From contig CANHBY010000027.1 of the NCBI GenBank assembly GCA_947458895.1, positions 1 to 8,937 of the forward strand: a stretch of DNA of 8,937 nucleotides, read 5' to 3'. The notes beneath the pieces were generated by a model. It ran no database searches, was not told the origin of the DNA, and was given only the letters and a program-made list of their open reading frames with translations. The position numbers were made by a program, and so were the translations under genes. Position 1 is the first letter of the stretch, and every line of letters begins with the position of its first letter. Shown here in pieces: positions 1-6,137 of this stretch. The stretch comes from Burkholderiales bacterium. GTDB taxonomy: Bacteria > Pseudomonadota > Gammaproteobacteria > Burkholderiales > Burkholderiaceae_C.

Positions 1-910
1 AGGGGAAATATTTTTGATTGGCCTTCATGGTGAGAATCAGGCACTCGGGAGGCACCGCCAAGAAGGCCGGCTCGAACTGACAGAGCAGCACATTGGGCCG
101 CTCCACCAAGCCGGTGACTTCGTCAAGCAAGGCGTCGTCATCAATCGGCCGAGCGCCTGGCGTGGCAGCCCGTTCAGCGGCCAGGCTCAGTTGCCGGGCG
201 ATCTCTTGGCGGCGAGTGGTGAAGCTGGCAATCACAGCGCCTTCTTCGCGCAACTGGGCCTCGTAGCCATCGGCATCGTGCAGCGTGATCACGGGATTCA
301 GGGCTTCGAAGCGGTGACCGTGGGTGGTTCGGCCTGAATGCAGGCCCATCACACTCACCGGCACCACTGAACTGCCGTGCAGTGCCACCAGGCTGTGCAC
401 GGGCCGAACGAAGTGAACGCTGCTCCAGCCATCAGCAAGCTGGTAGCGCATGACCTTGGGAATTGGCAGCTTGGCCAAGGTGTCTTGCAATGCAGACTGC
501 AAACCCTCGGCCAGGGCAACACCTGGCACCACGCGGGACCAAAAGAGGGTTTCGGTCTTGCCGTCGAGGGCACGCTCCAAGCTGGCAACGGCAGCTGCAT
601 CACCGCCCAGCGCAGCCAGTTTTTTCTGTAAGGCGGGGGTCGGTTGGCCCTGGGCATCCAGGCCAACGCTGACTGGCATGAGCTTTTGGCGCACGGAGCT
701 CTCGGGCGCGCGCGACAGCACTTGCGTGAGGTGCAAAGCCAACCGGCGCGGCGTGGCCAGCGGTGTGCTCACGGCACCTGGCGCCACCAACCCTTGCGCT
801 TGCAGCCCCGCCATCAGGCCAGCAGCGAAAGCCTCGCCGAGATTCTTCAGCGCCTTGGGCGGCAGTTCTTCGACCAACAACTCCACCAGCAAATTTGACG
901 TTGCCACCAT
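1..910 (-). CDS. glyS: Glycyl-tRNA synthetase beta subunit (3' part cut by window edge)
   Basis: The beta chain of the bacterial heterotetrameric (alpha2beta2) glycyl-tRNA synthetase works with GlyQ in the cytoplasm to charge tRNA-Gly; the beta chain contributes mainly tRNA recognition. Reading the minus strand from the ATG at 910 gives 303 open codons without a stop to the left edge. The protein begins [20 protein letters not shown], the usual GlyS N-terminus. It contains HFVRPVHSLVALHG, a GRTTHGHRF block and, at the edge, LTMKANQKYFP, a hallmark of the family. Full-length members are roughly 690 residues, so somewhat under half is present. The start ATG overlaps the glyQ stop (ATGA, 907-910 region), which implies translational coupling and equal subunit supply. 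The rest of the gene lies left of the window. Identification is firm. Confidence 0.97.
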   Translation of the reverse strand, partial: MVATSNLLVELLVEELPPKALKNLGEAFAAGLMAGLQAQGLVAPGAVSTPLATPRRLALHLTQVLSRAPESSVRQKLMPVSVGLDAQGQPTPALQKKLAALGGDAAAVASLERALDGKTETLFWSRVVPGVALAEGLQSALQDTLAKLPIPKVMRYQLADGWSSVHFVRPVHSLVALHGSSVVPVSVMGLHSGRTTHGHRFEALNPVITLHDADGYEAQLREEGAVIASFTTRRQEIARQLSLAAERAATPGARPIDDDALLDEVTGLVERPNVLLCQFEPAFLAVPPECLILTMKANQKYFP

Positions 911-1836
911 CACTCCCCCGCCTTGTCTGTCTTGTTCCACTGCGCCAGCACCTCGTCGGCCCACTCGCGGGGCGCCAAGGGGAAACCCAAGCGTGCCCGA
1001 CTGTCGAAGTAACTTTGAGCCACGCTTCGGGAGATGTTGCGAATGCGGCCGATGTAGGCCGCACGCTCGGTCACGCTGATCGCGCCCCGGGCATCGAGCA
1101 AATTGAAAGTGTGGGCGGCTTTGAGCACTTGCTCGTAGGCGGGCAGCGCGAGTTTTTCAACCATCAAATACTGGGCCTGCTTTTCGTGTGCGGCGAAAGC
1201 ACTGAGCAAAAATTCAACGTCGCTGTGCTCAAAGTTGTAGGTGCTCTGCTCGACTTCGTTTTGGTGGTACACATCGCGGTAACGCAGGGTGTCTGTCCAC
1301 TGAAGATCAAAGACGTTTTCAACGCCCTGAAGGTACATGGCCAGCCGCTCCAGGCCGTAGGTGATTTCCCCTGTAAGAGGGCGGCAATCGATACCGCCCA
1401 CCTGCTGGAAGTAGGTGAATTGCGTGACTTCCATGCCATTGAGCCAGACCTCCCAGCCCAAGCCCCAGGCGCCGAGCGTGGGGTTTTCCCAGTCGTCTTC
1501 CACGAAGCGCACATCATTGACCTTGAGATCGAAACCCAGAGCCTCCAAGGAGCCCAGGTACAAGTCGAGAATATTGGCGGGCGCGGGCTTGAGCACCACT
1601 TGGTATTGGTAGTAGTGCTGCAAACGGTTGGGGTTTTGACCGTAGCGGCCATCTTTGGGGCGGCGGCTCGGTTGTACATAGGCCGCCTTCCAGGGCTCAG
1701 GGCCCAGGGCCCTGAGGAAGGTGGCTGTGTGGCTGGTGCCTGCACCGACCTCCATGTCGTAGGGCTGGAGCAAGGCACAGCCCTGTTGGTCCCAGTAGGT
1801 CTGCAGGCGCAAAATCATTTGCTGAAAAGTCAGCAT
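910..1836 (-). CDS. glyQ: Glycyl-tRNA synthetase alpha subunit
   Basis: This is the catalytic class II chain of the alpha2beta2 glycyl-tRNA synthetase. It activates glycine with ATP and, with GlyS, transfers it to tRNA-Gly. The 308-residue product is close to the usual length of about 300. The N-terminus [18 protein letters not shown] and the following [19 protein letters not shown] are diagnostic. The stretch [20 protein letters not shown] (about residues 54-73) followed by [11 protein letters not shown] carries the family's class II motif 2 region. [20 protein letters not shown] and [20 protein letters not shown] are further conserved blocks. The start is an ATG at 1836 with no clear Shine-Dalgarno sequence before it. 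The stop overlaps the glyS start. A 137-base leader separates it from lnt, so it may have its own promoter as well as read-through from corC-lnt. Confidence 0.97.
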   Translation of the reverse strand: MLTFQQMILRLQTYWDQQGCALLQPYDMEVGAGTSHTATFLRALGPEPWKAAYVQPSRRPKDGRYGQNPNRLQHYYQYQVVLKPAPANILDLYLGSLEALGFDLKVNDVRFVEDDWENPTLGAWGLGWEVWLNGMEVTQFTYFQQVGGIDCRPLTGEITYGLERLAMYLQGVENVFDLQWTDTLRYRDVYHQNEVEQSTYNFEHSDVEFLLSAFAAHEKQAQYLMVEKLALPAYEQVLKAAHTFNLLDARGAISVTERAAYIGRIRNISRSVAQSYFDSRARLGFPLAPREWADEVLAQWNKTDKAGE

Positions 1837-1973
1837 GGTGTGAATGTGAGTAAGGTGTATCGACGCAAGGCAGCCTCACCTTGCGAGCAAGCCGACGGCC
1901 AGCAAACAGCTGATTCTACGGACCCCGTGGCCGACACTGATTGGAGCGAGCACGAGGTGTTGACAACAGGCCC
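1837..1973 (-). promoter_or_regulatory. lnt-glyQ intergenic leader with alternative hairpins and a candidate -10
   Basis: This is the only sizeable gap within the minus-strand gene string. On the minus strand a TAGAAT hexamer (1918-1913) could be a -10 box, but no good -35 lies 16-18 bases upstream, so the promoter is tentative. Between it and the glyQ ATG, CGCAAGG/CCTTGCG arms (1864-1870 and 1879-1885) can form a 7-bp hairpin with an 8-base loop. The CTTGC/GCAAG arms (1880-1884 and 1887-1891) can form a competing 5-bp hairpin that uses the same CTTGC segment. Neither is followed by a T-run. A small palindrome, TGTTG-A-CAACA (1958-1968), sits just after the lnt stop. Pairings are read directly; function is unknown. 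Confidence 0.35.
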
Positions 1974-3527
1974 TCAACCTGCAGCGGCAACACCTACCGA
2001 TCCGGTCCCTGTATGTCCCCACCGCCGGCTCACAACCACCATCAACACGCCCAGCGCCAGCAGGGGCCACAGGCCCCAACGCCCAGCCCACCAAGCAAAC
2101 GGTGTGATGCCCTCGCGCCCCTGAACCAAGCCGGCCAATACACCGGTGGTGTAGGCCGGTAGTTGGCTTGACACATGCCCCTGGTGGTCAATGAGGGCCG
2201 TGGCTCCGGTGTTCGTGGCTCGGATCATGGGCCGCTGCAACTCCAGGCTGCGCATTCGGGAAATCTGCAAGTGCTGTCGGATGGCGATGGTGTTGCCAAA
2301 CCAAGCCATGTTGCTGAGGTTGGCCAGGATGGTGGGCGGCTGCGGCTCAATGAACCGAGCAGCCAACTCTTCCCCGAAGAGATCCTCGTAACAGATGTTG
2401 GGGGCCACCCATTGAACCGAGGCAGCTGTTTCAACCCGAAACGAGGGAGCTTGCAAAGGACCGCGCCGGAAATCACCCAGGGGTATGCCCATGAGGTTGG
2501 TGAACCAACGAAAGCCTGTGGGGATGAACTCACCAAAGGGGACGAGATGATGCTTGTCGTAGCGGTAAAAACCCTCTGGCATGGCCAATGTTTGCGACGA
2601 CAATCCAGCCGCGGAATTGGTAAAGCCTTTCTCGAAATCCCCAAGAGGCAAGCCCACGATCGCATGGCGACCAGGGCTTGCGAAATAGGATCGCAGCGGC
2701 TCCCAAAAATCATCAGGCACATCAGCAGGCAACAGGGGCACCACCGTCTCAGGAGCCACCACCAAGTCCACTGGCAGGGTCATGAGCTTGTCGCGCGTCC
2801 ATTCGAGCGCGTGGCCCAAATGGTCGGGGGAAAATTTTTGCTCTTGCGGCACATTGTTTTGCAAGAGTGCCACGCTCACTTCCCCGGCCGGCTGGGTGAA
2901 TTCGTGTGGCACCCAACGTGAAGCTAATAGCACAGCGCCAAGCAACGCCCCCACCGCCAAACACCTTGTGCGCAAGGGTATGGCTACCGATCGTTGGAAC
3001 ACCAACATCGCCACCCCACCCGCAGCGCACGCCCCGACGCCATAGACTCCCAGCCAGGGCGCCAAGAAGGCCAATGGGCTGTCCACGTGCGCGTAGCCAC
3101 TGGCTGCCCAGGGGAAGCCGGTGAGGATGAGGCAGCGTGCCAACTCAGCCAGAAGCCACAGGGCCGTGATCAAGGCAGCGTCAGCCCCAAATCGCCCACG
3201 ACGCCAGCGAGCGAAGAGGCCCATGGCCAGCGCCAGATAAAGCGACAGGGCCGCACACAAGGCCCACACAGCCCCCGCCGCCGCCCAGGCGGGTAAATCG
3301 CCATAGAAATGCATGCTGATGAACAGCCACCACACCGAGGACACCAGCCAACTGCAACCAAACAACCAGCCAAGCCAGGCAGCTCGTTGAGGGGTTGCCT
3401 GATCGACCCGCCAAAACAGCCACGCCAAGGCGAGCGGCTGCAACGCCCAAAGGGAGGGAAAGGAGACAGGAACACCGTGCAGCGCGCCCAAGGCGACTGC
3501 CAGGAGAAATTCGATCACAAGATTCAA
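1974..3527 (-). CDS. lnt: Apolipoprotein N-acyltransferase
   Basis: This inner-membrane enzyme transfers an acyl chain from phospholipid to the N-terminal cysteine of apolipoproteins, the last step of lipoprotein maturation. Counting from a TTG at 3527, the product is 517 residues, close to the 512 of E. coli Lnt. An N-terminal block of several hydrophobic membrane segments (to about residue 205) is followed by a periplasmic nitrilase-fold domain and a final membrane helix (about 485-500). The catalytic triad is visible: Glu260 (VVAPETVV), Lys325 (YRYDKHHLVPFGE) and Cys379 (NICYEDLFGEE); Glu333 is also kept. The usual SNDAWFG reads SNMAWFG here. No ATG occurs near the 5' end. The frame is open up to a TTG at 3578, and GTG at 3518 is another candidate. 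TTG 3527 is preferred because it overlaps the corC stop as TTGA. Function is certain; the start is not. Confidence 0.95.
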   Translation of the reverse strand: MNLVIEFLLAVALGALHGVPVSFPSLWALQPLALAWLFWRVDQATPQRAAWLGWLFGCSWLVSSVWWLFISMHFYGDLPAWAAAGAVWALCAALSLYLALAMGLFARWRRGRFGADAALITALWLLAELARCLILTGFPWAASGYAHVDSPLAFLAPWLGVYGVGACAAGGVAMLVFQRSVAIPLRTRCLAVGALLGAVLLASRWVPHEFTQPAGEVSVALLQNNVPQEQKFSPDHLGHALEWTRDKLMTLPVDLVVAPETVVPLLPADVPDDFWEPLRSYFASPGRHAIVGLPLGDFEKGFTNSAAGLSSQTLAMPEGFYRYDKHHLVPFGEFIPTGFRWFTNLMGIPLGDFRRGPLQAPSFRVETAASVQWVAPNICYEDLFGEELAARFIEPQPPTILANLSNMAWFGNTIAIRQHLQISRMRSLELQRPMIRATNTGATALIDHQGHVSSQLPAYTTGVLAGLVQGREGITPFAWWAGRWGLWPLLALGVLMVVVSRRWGHTGTGSVGVAAAG

Positions 3528-4429
3528 GCGCCGTCGGTGCTCAGGGCTTCTTCGGGAGCGCGGGTGACTTTGTACCAACGCACAGCGCCACCCTTGGTCA
3601 ACATGACCGTGAAAATCAAACCGCCCAAGGTCACTGACTCACCGCGGGCGGGAACGCGCCCACATTCGTGCGCAAGCAAACCACCGATGGTGTCGAAGGG
3701 CTCCAGGGGCAATTGAATCTCGAAGACTTCGTTCACTGCAGAAATCGGGGTGTCGCCCGCCACACGCTGGCCGCCACCGGCCAGGTTGTAAATATCGCTG
3801 GCGCCATCAGCCTTTTCGTCGAACTCATCGCGAATATCACCCACGATTTGTTCAAGGACATCTTCAATGGTGATCAACCCGGCCGTGGAGCCGAATTCGT
3901 CAATAACGATGGCCAAATGGTTGCGGTTGGAGCGAAAGTCTCGGAGCAATTCATTGAGCCCCTTGGACTCGGGCACGAAGACGGCAGGCCGAAGCAACGT
4001 GCGAAGGTTTAACTCTGGCACGCGCTGCAACTTGAGCAGATCTTTGGCCATGAGAATGCCAATGACGTTATCGCGCTTGTCTTCGTAAACGGGGAAGCGC
4101 GAATGACCGGTCGCGATCACCGTGCGCAGCATCTCGTCGTATTCGGTGTCGATGCTGAGCAGATCCATGTGGGGTGCCGCCACCATCACATCACCCGCTG
4201 TGAGGTCGGCCATGCGCAGCACGCCTTCCAGCATCATGCGGGTCTGGGTGGCGATGACCTCTCGTTCTTCGGCCTGGGCCAGGGTAGCGAAGAGCTCATG
4301 CCGCGAATCAACCCCCGGCGAGACAAACTCAACGAATCGCTGGAAGAGATTGCGAAGGTCTTGGGCGTGAGCAGCGGGCACCGGTTTTTTATCGCCGCCC
4401 TTTTGGCGTACTGGAAAAGGATCAGACAT
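3524..4429 (-). CDS. corC: CorC/HlyC-type CBS-domain transporter-associated protein (Mg/Co efflux)
   Basis: This cytoplasmic protein has paired CBS domains (about residues 82-200), including DEFGSTAGLITIEDVLEQIV near 177, and a C-terminal CorC_HlyC domain (about 213-290, with GDTPISAVNEVF and FDTIGGLLAHECGRVP). It lacks the membrane DUF21 domain of larger relatives, as in E. coli CorC (292 residues); here it is 301. Family knowledge links CorC to magnesium and cobalt efflux, and CBS pairs often bind adenine nucleotides; neither can be proven from sequence alone. The ATG at 4429 (MSDPFP) is chosen over an in-frame TTG at 4450, which adds only seven unconserved residues. Neither has a clear Shine-Dalgarno. 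The gene is first in the minus-strand string, and its stop overlaps the likely lnt start by 4 bp. A mobile element lies 43 bp upstream of its ATG. Confidence 0.93.
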   Translation of the reverse strand: MSDPFPVRQKGGDKKPVPAAHAQDLRNLFQRFVEFVSPGVDSRHELFATLAQAEEREVIATQTRMMLEGVLRMADLTAGDVMVAAPHMDLLSIDTEYDEMLRTVIATGHSRFPVYEDKRDNVIGILMAKDLLKLQRVPELNLRTLLRPAVFVPESKGLNELLRDFRSNRNHLAIVIDEFGSTAGLITIEDVLEQIVGDIRDEFDEKADGASDIYNLAGGGQRVAGDTPISAVNEVFEIQLPLEPFDTIGGLLAHECGRVPARGESVTLGGLIFTVMLTKGGAVRWYKVTRAPEEALSTDGA

Positions 4430-4468
4430 CGCGCCACGGCGAGGAGTCAAACACGGCGACAGCTTAAC

Positions 4469-4472
4469 CTAA
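4469..4472. repeat. Left target-site duplication (CTAA) of the miniature element
   Basis: CTAA directly precedes the GGAACC end of the palindromic element. The same four bases follow the other end at 4630-4633. Four bases of the form YTAR are the known target preference of the IS5 subgroup. Confidence 0.75.
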
Positions 4473-4629
4473 GGAACCTCTGCAAAACCCCTCGCGGTGA
4501 TCGCATCCTTTCCGAGACAGGGTCTGCGGCGTTGGCTTTTTTGCCTGTAGCACCCGCTACAGGCCGCAAAATCCGCCTTGCATCCCCTGTCTAGGGCGTG
4601 TCATCCACGATGGGTTTTGCAGAGGCTCC
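4473..4629. mobile_element. 157-bp non-coding IS5-type miniature inverted-repeat element (MITE)
   Basis: The left end reads GGAACCTCTGCAAAACCC and the reverse complement of the right end reads GGAGCCTCTGCAAAACCC, differing at one of 18 positions. Similarity continues inward for about ten more bases. Inside are a nested pair AGACAGGG/CCCTGTCT (4515-4522 and 4585-4592) and a central perfect hairpin, GCCTGTAGC-ACCC-GCTACAGGC (4543-4564). Much of the element could therefore fold as one long stem. It is flanked by a CTAA duplication. There is no transposase or other credible coding frame, so movement would need an enzyme supplied elsewhere. Assignment to the IS5 family is inferred from duplication length and sequence plus the GG ends. 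It sits between divergent genes, splitting their shared regulatory region. Confidence 0.8.
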
Positions 4630-4633
4630 CTAA
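4630..4633. repeat. Right target-site duplication (CTAA) of the miniature element
   Basis: This is the second copy of CTAA, directly after the element's GGCTCC end. Removing the element and one copy would restore a plain corC-GTPase intergenic region. Confidence 0.75.
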
Positions 4634-4638
4634 CGGAC

Positions 4639-4678
4639 TTGACAGATGTGATAGCGTCAGCGAGATCAATTCGATTGA
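4639..4678 (+). promoter_or_regulatory. Candidate promoter and operator-like palindrome before the COG0523 GTPase gene
   Basis: A perfect TTGACA (4639-4644) begins only 9 bp past the miniature element. No strong -10 is found at the ideal spacing; GAGATC (4662-4667) at 17 bp is weak. Overlapping that position is a perfect palindrome, TCAAT-TCG-ATTGA (4666-4678), where a repressor would block a start site. Further down, a 10-base direct repeat CGACTTTTTC occurs at 4679-4688 and 4698-4707. The motif does not resemble the usual Zur box, so the regulator is unknown. Confidence 0.4.
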
Positions 4679-4718
4679 CGACTTTTTCCTCATTCACCGA
4701 CTTTTTCTGACAAACACC

Positions 4719-5753
4719 ATGGCCCTGATTCCTGCCACCATCATCACCGGCTTCCTCGGCTCAGGAAAAACCACGCTCCTCAAGCGTGTTTTAACTGAAG
4801 CCCATGGCCAGAAGATCGCCGTCATCGAAAACGAGTTCGGCGACGAAAACATCGACAACGAGATTTTGGTGCGCGACAGCGAGGAGCACATCCTGCAGCT
4901 CAACAACGGCTGCGTGTGCTGCACCATCCGCGAAGATTTACGCTCCACGCTCACCGATCTGGCCGAAAAACGCCGCAAGGGCGAGCTCACATTCGACCGT
5001 GTGGTGATTGAAACCACCGGTCTTGCAGACCCCGGCCCAGTCGCCCAGACCTTCTTCATGGACGACGAAATCGCCGAGAGCTACATCTTGGACGCCGTAC
5101 TGACCCTGGTGGACGCGAAACATGCCCAGCAGCAGCTCGACACCCGCCAGGAGGCGCGCCGCCAGATTGGTTTTGCTGACCAAATTTTTATCAGCAAAGC
5201 CGACCTGGTAGGCCAAGATGAACTGCACGCCCTGAAACACCGCATCAAGCACATGAACCCCCGGGCACCCCAAAGAGCCGTGAATTTTGGCGAGGTGCCC
5301 CTGGCCGAAGTGTTCGATCTGCGCGGGTTCAACCTCAACGCCAAACTCGACATCGACCCCGATTTTCTGCAGGAAGCAGGCCACAGCCACTCACATCATC
5401 ACCACGACCACGATCACGGTGAACACTGCGACCATCCTCACCACCACGCCCACGACGATGATGTGAAATCGTTCGTGTTCCGCTCGGATCGGCCCTTTGA
5501 CCCGACCAAGCTGGAAGACTTCCTGGGGTCGATCGTGCAGGTCTATGGCCCCAAAATGCTGCGCTACAAGGGGGTTCTCTACCTCAAGGGCAGTGCGCGA
5601 AAGGTGATTTTTCAGGGGGTGCATCAACTGATGGGCAGTGATTTGGGGCCGCAATGGGCACCCGGTGAAAAGAAGGGGAGCAAGATGGTTTTCATCGGAC
5701 TCGACCTTCCCAAGGACATTCTGCTGGCCGGGCTGGAGCGTGCTTTGGTCTGA
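4719..5753 (+). CDS. COG0523 (CobW/YjiA/ZigA-type) metal-handling GTPase
   Basis: This 344-residue cytoplasmic G3E-family GTPase belongs to a group whose characterised members deliver metals, often zinc or cobalt, to client proteins. Visible features in order are the Walker A loop GFLGSGKTT (11-19), NEFGDENIDNE (38-48), the metal-binding GCVCC motif (Cys65, Cys67, Cys68), ETTGLADP (98-105), the guanine-recognition ISKAD (158-162), a His-rich loop with 14 histidines and one cysteine between 222 and 245, and a CobW_C domain (about 251-340). The ATG at 4719 is chosen because the Walker A then lies at the usual distance. An upstream in-frame TTG at 4578 lies inside the mobile element. No Shine-Dalgarno is evident. 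A cobalamin role is unlikely, since no cobalamin genes are near. The substrate metal cannot be told from sequence, though a dksA neighbour lacking zinc ligands makes zinc plausible. Confidence 0.93.
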   Translation: MALIPATIITGFLGSGKTTLLKRVLTEAHGQKIAVIENEFGDENIDNEILVRDSEEHILQLNNGCVCCTIREDLRSTLTDLAEKRRKGELTFDRVVIETTGLADPGPVAQTFFMDDEIAESYILDAVLTLVDAKHAQQQLDTRQEARRQIGFADQIFISKADLVGQDELHALKHRIKHMNPRAPQRAVNFGEVPLAEVFDLRGFNLNAKLDIDPDFLQEAGHSHSHHHHDHDHGEHCDHPHHHAHDDDVKSFVFRSDRPFDPTKLEDFLGSIVQVYGPKMLRYKGVLYLKGSARKVIFQGVHQLMGSDLGPQWAPGEKKGSKMVFIGLDLPKDILLAGLERALV

Positions 5754-6137
5754 TAGGTGACGCAAATTTTCGGAGTTGCTGCTGCCCCACGATGAAAATA
5801 TGTCGCTAACACGACACAATGGGTTTTGTCAGCACGCAAAGATCCAGAATGAACCGTATTGCTCCCAGTGATCGTGACCGCTCGATGATCGACACTGAAG
5901 GACGAGGTTGAATATATCAATCGTTGATTGAAAGATCTTTCGATCAGCTTTTATGACCTAGAAGTCTGACTTCAGGCTGGGCAAAGTCACCAGAATTGGG
6001 CTCGCGATGGCGCCTTTGAGGCGCAAATACACGCAAAACCCTCGCAAGGTGGCTACAATCCGGCCCGCTGTCAAGCGTGCCCCCACTTTCTCCGGCTGGA
6101 GGCGGCAGGGGTTTTTCGGTGTTTCGAGGAGACCCCA
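5754..6137 (+). promoter_or_regulatory. 384-base non-coding region upstream of dksA with inverted repeats and a candidate promoter
   Basis: No credible gene is seen here. A 20-codon frame from the ATG at 5849 has no ribosome site and no recognisable sequence. Structured elements are ATCAA-TCG-TTGAT (5916-5928), an overlapping near-palindrome centred on GAAAGATCTTTC (5926-5945), and a GCGCCT-TTG-AGGCGC hairpin (6010-6024). A TACAAT hexamer (6054-6059) is a fair -10, but its -35 is poor. If it is used, the leader is about 70 bases. That leader holds CTCC-GGCT-GGAG (6090-6101) inside flanking CCCC/GGGG, followed by five T's (6112-6116). The dksA Shine-Dalgarno is AGGAGA at 6127-6132. Confidence 0.4.
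5926..5945. repeat. 20-bp near-perfect palindrome upstream of dksA
   Basis: The core GAAAGATCTTTC (5930-5941) is a perfect 12-bp palindrome. GAT and ATC extend it on either side with a single T:G mismatch. No T-run follows, so it is not a normal terminator; an operator is the more natural reading, with no known regulator recognised. Confidence 0.4.

Noticed and set aside
763..2124. A 453-codon plus-strand open frame across glyS, glyQ and the lnt end
   Set aside because: It lies antisense to firmly identified glyQ and glyS, has no family resemblance or ribosome site, and is explained by GC-rich codon usage in the opposite strand.
2175..2921. A 248-codon plus-strand open frame inside lnt
   Set aside because: It is antisense to the lnt catalytic domain, whose active-site residues are all intact; the plus-strand product has no recognisable domain.
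4430..4450. TTG start for corC adding seven residues
   Set aside because: There is no Shine-Dalgarno, and the added residues are unconserved. The ATG at 4429 gives a normal CorC N-terminus.
4103..4594. A plus-strand frame crossing from corC into the miniature element
   Set aside because: It is antisense to the CBS-domain coding sequence and runs into the non-coding palindrome; no protein family is recognisable.
4473..4629. Intrinsic bidirectional terminator between corC and the GTPase gene
   Set aside because: The genes diverge, so no transcript ends are expected there, and the target duplication with matching ends explains the palindrome better as an insertion.
4666..4678. Zur box before the COG0523 gene
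   Set aside because: The palindrome lacks the TA-rich GTTATA-type half-sites expected of Zur, so zinc-repressor control cannot be claimed.
4578..4718. Upstream TTG start adding 47 residues to the COG0523 GTPase
   Set aside because: The extension begins inside the mobile element and has no conserved sequence. The ATG at 4719 places the Walker A motif at the normal distance.
5849..5911. 20-codon frame (MNRIAPSDRDRSMIDTEGRG) in the gap before dksA
   Set aside because: No ribosome site and no resemblance to any known small protein; likely chance.
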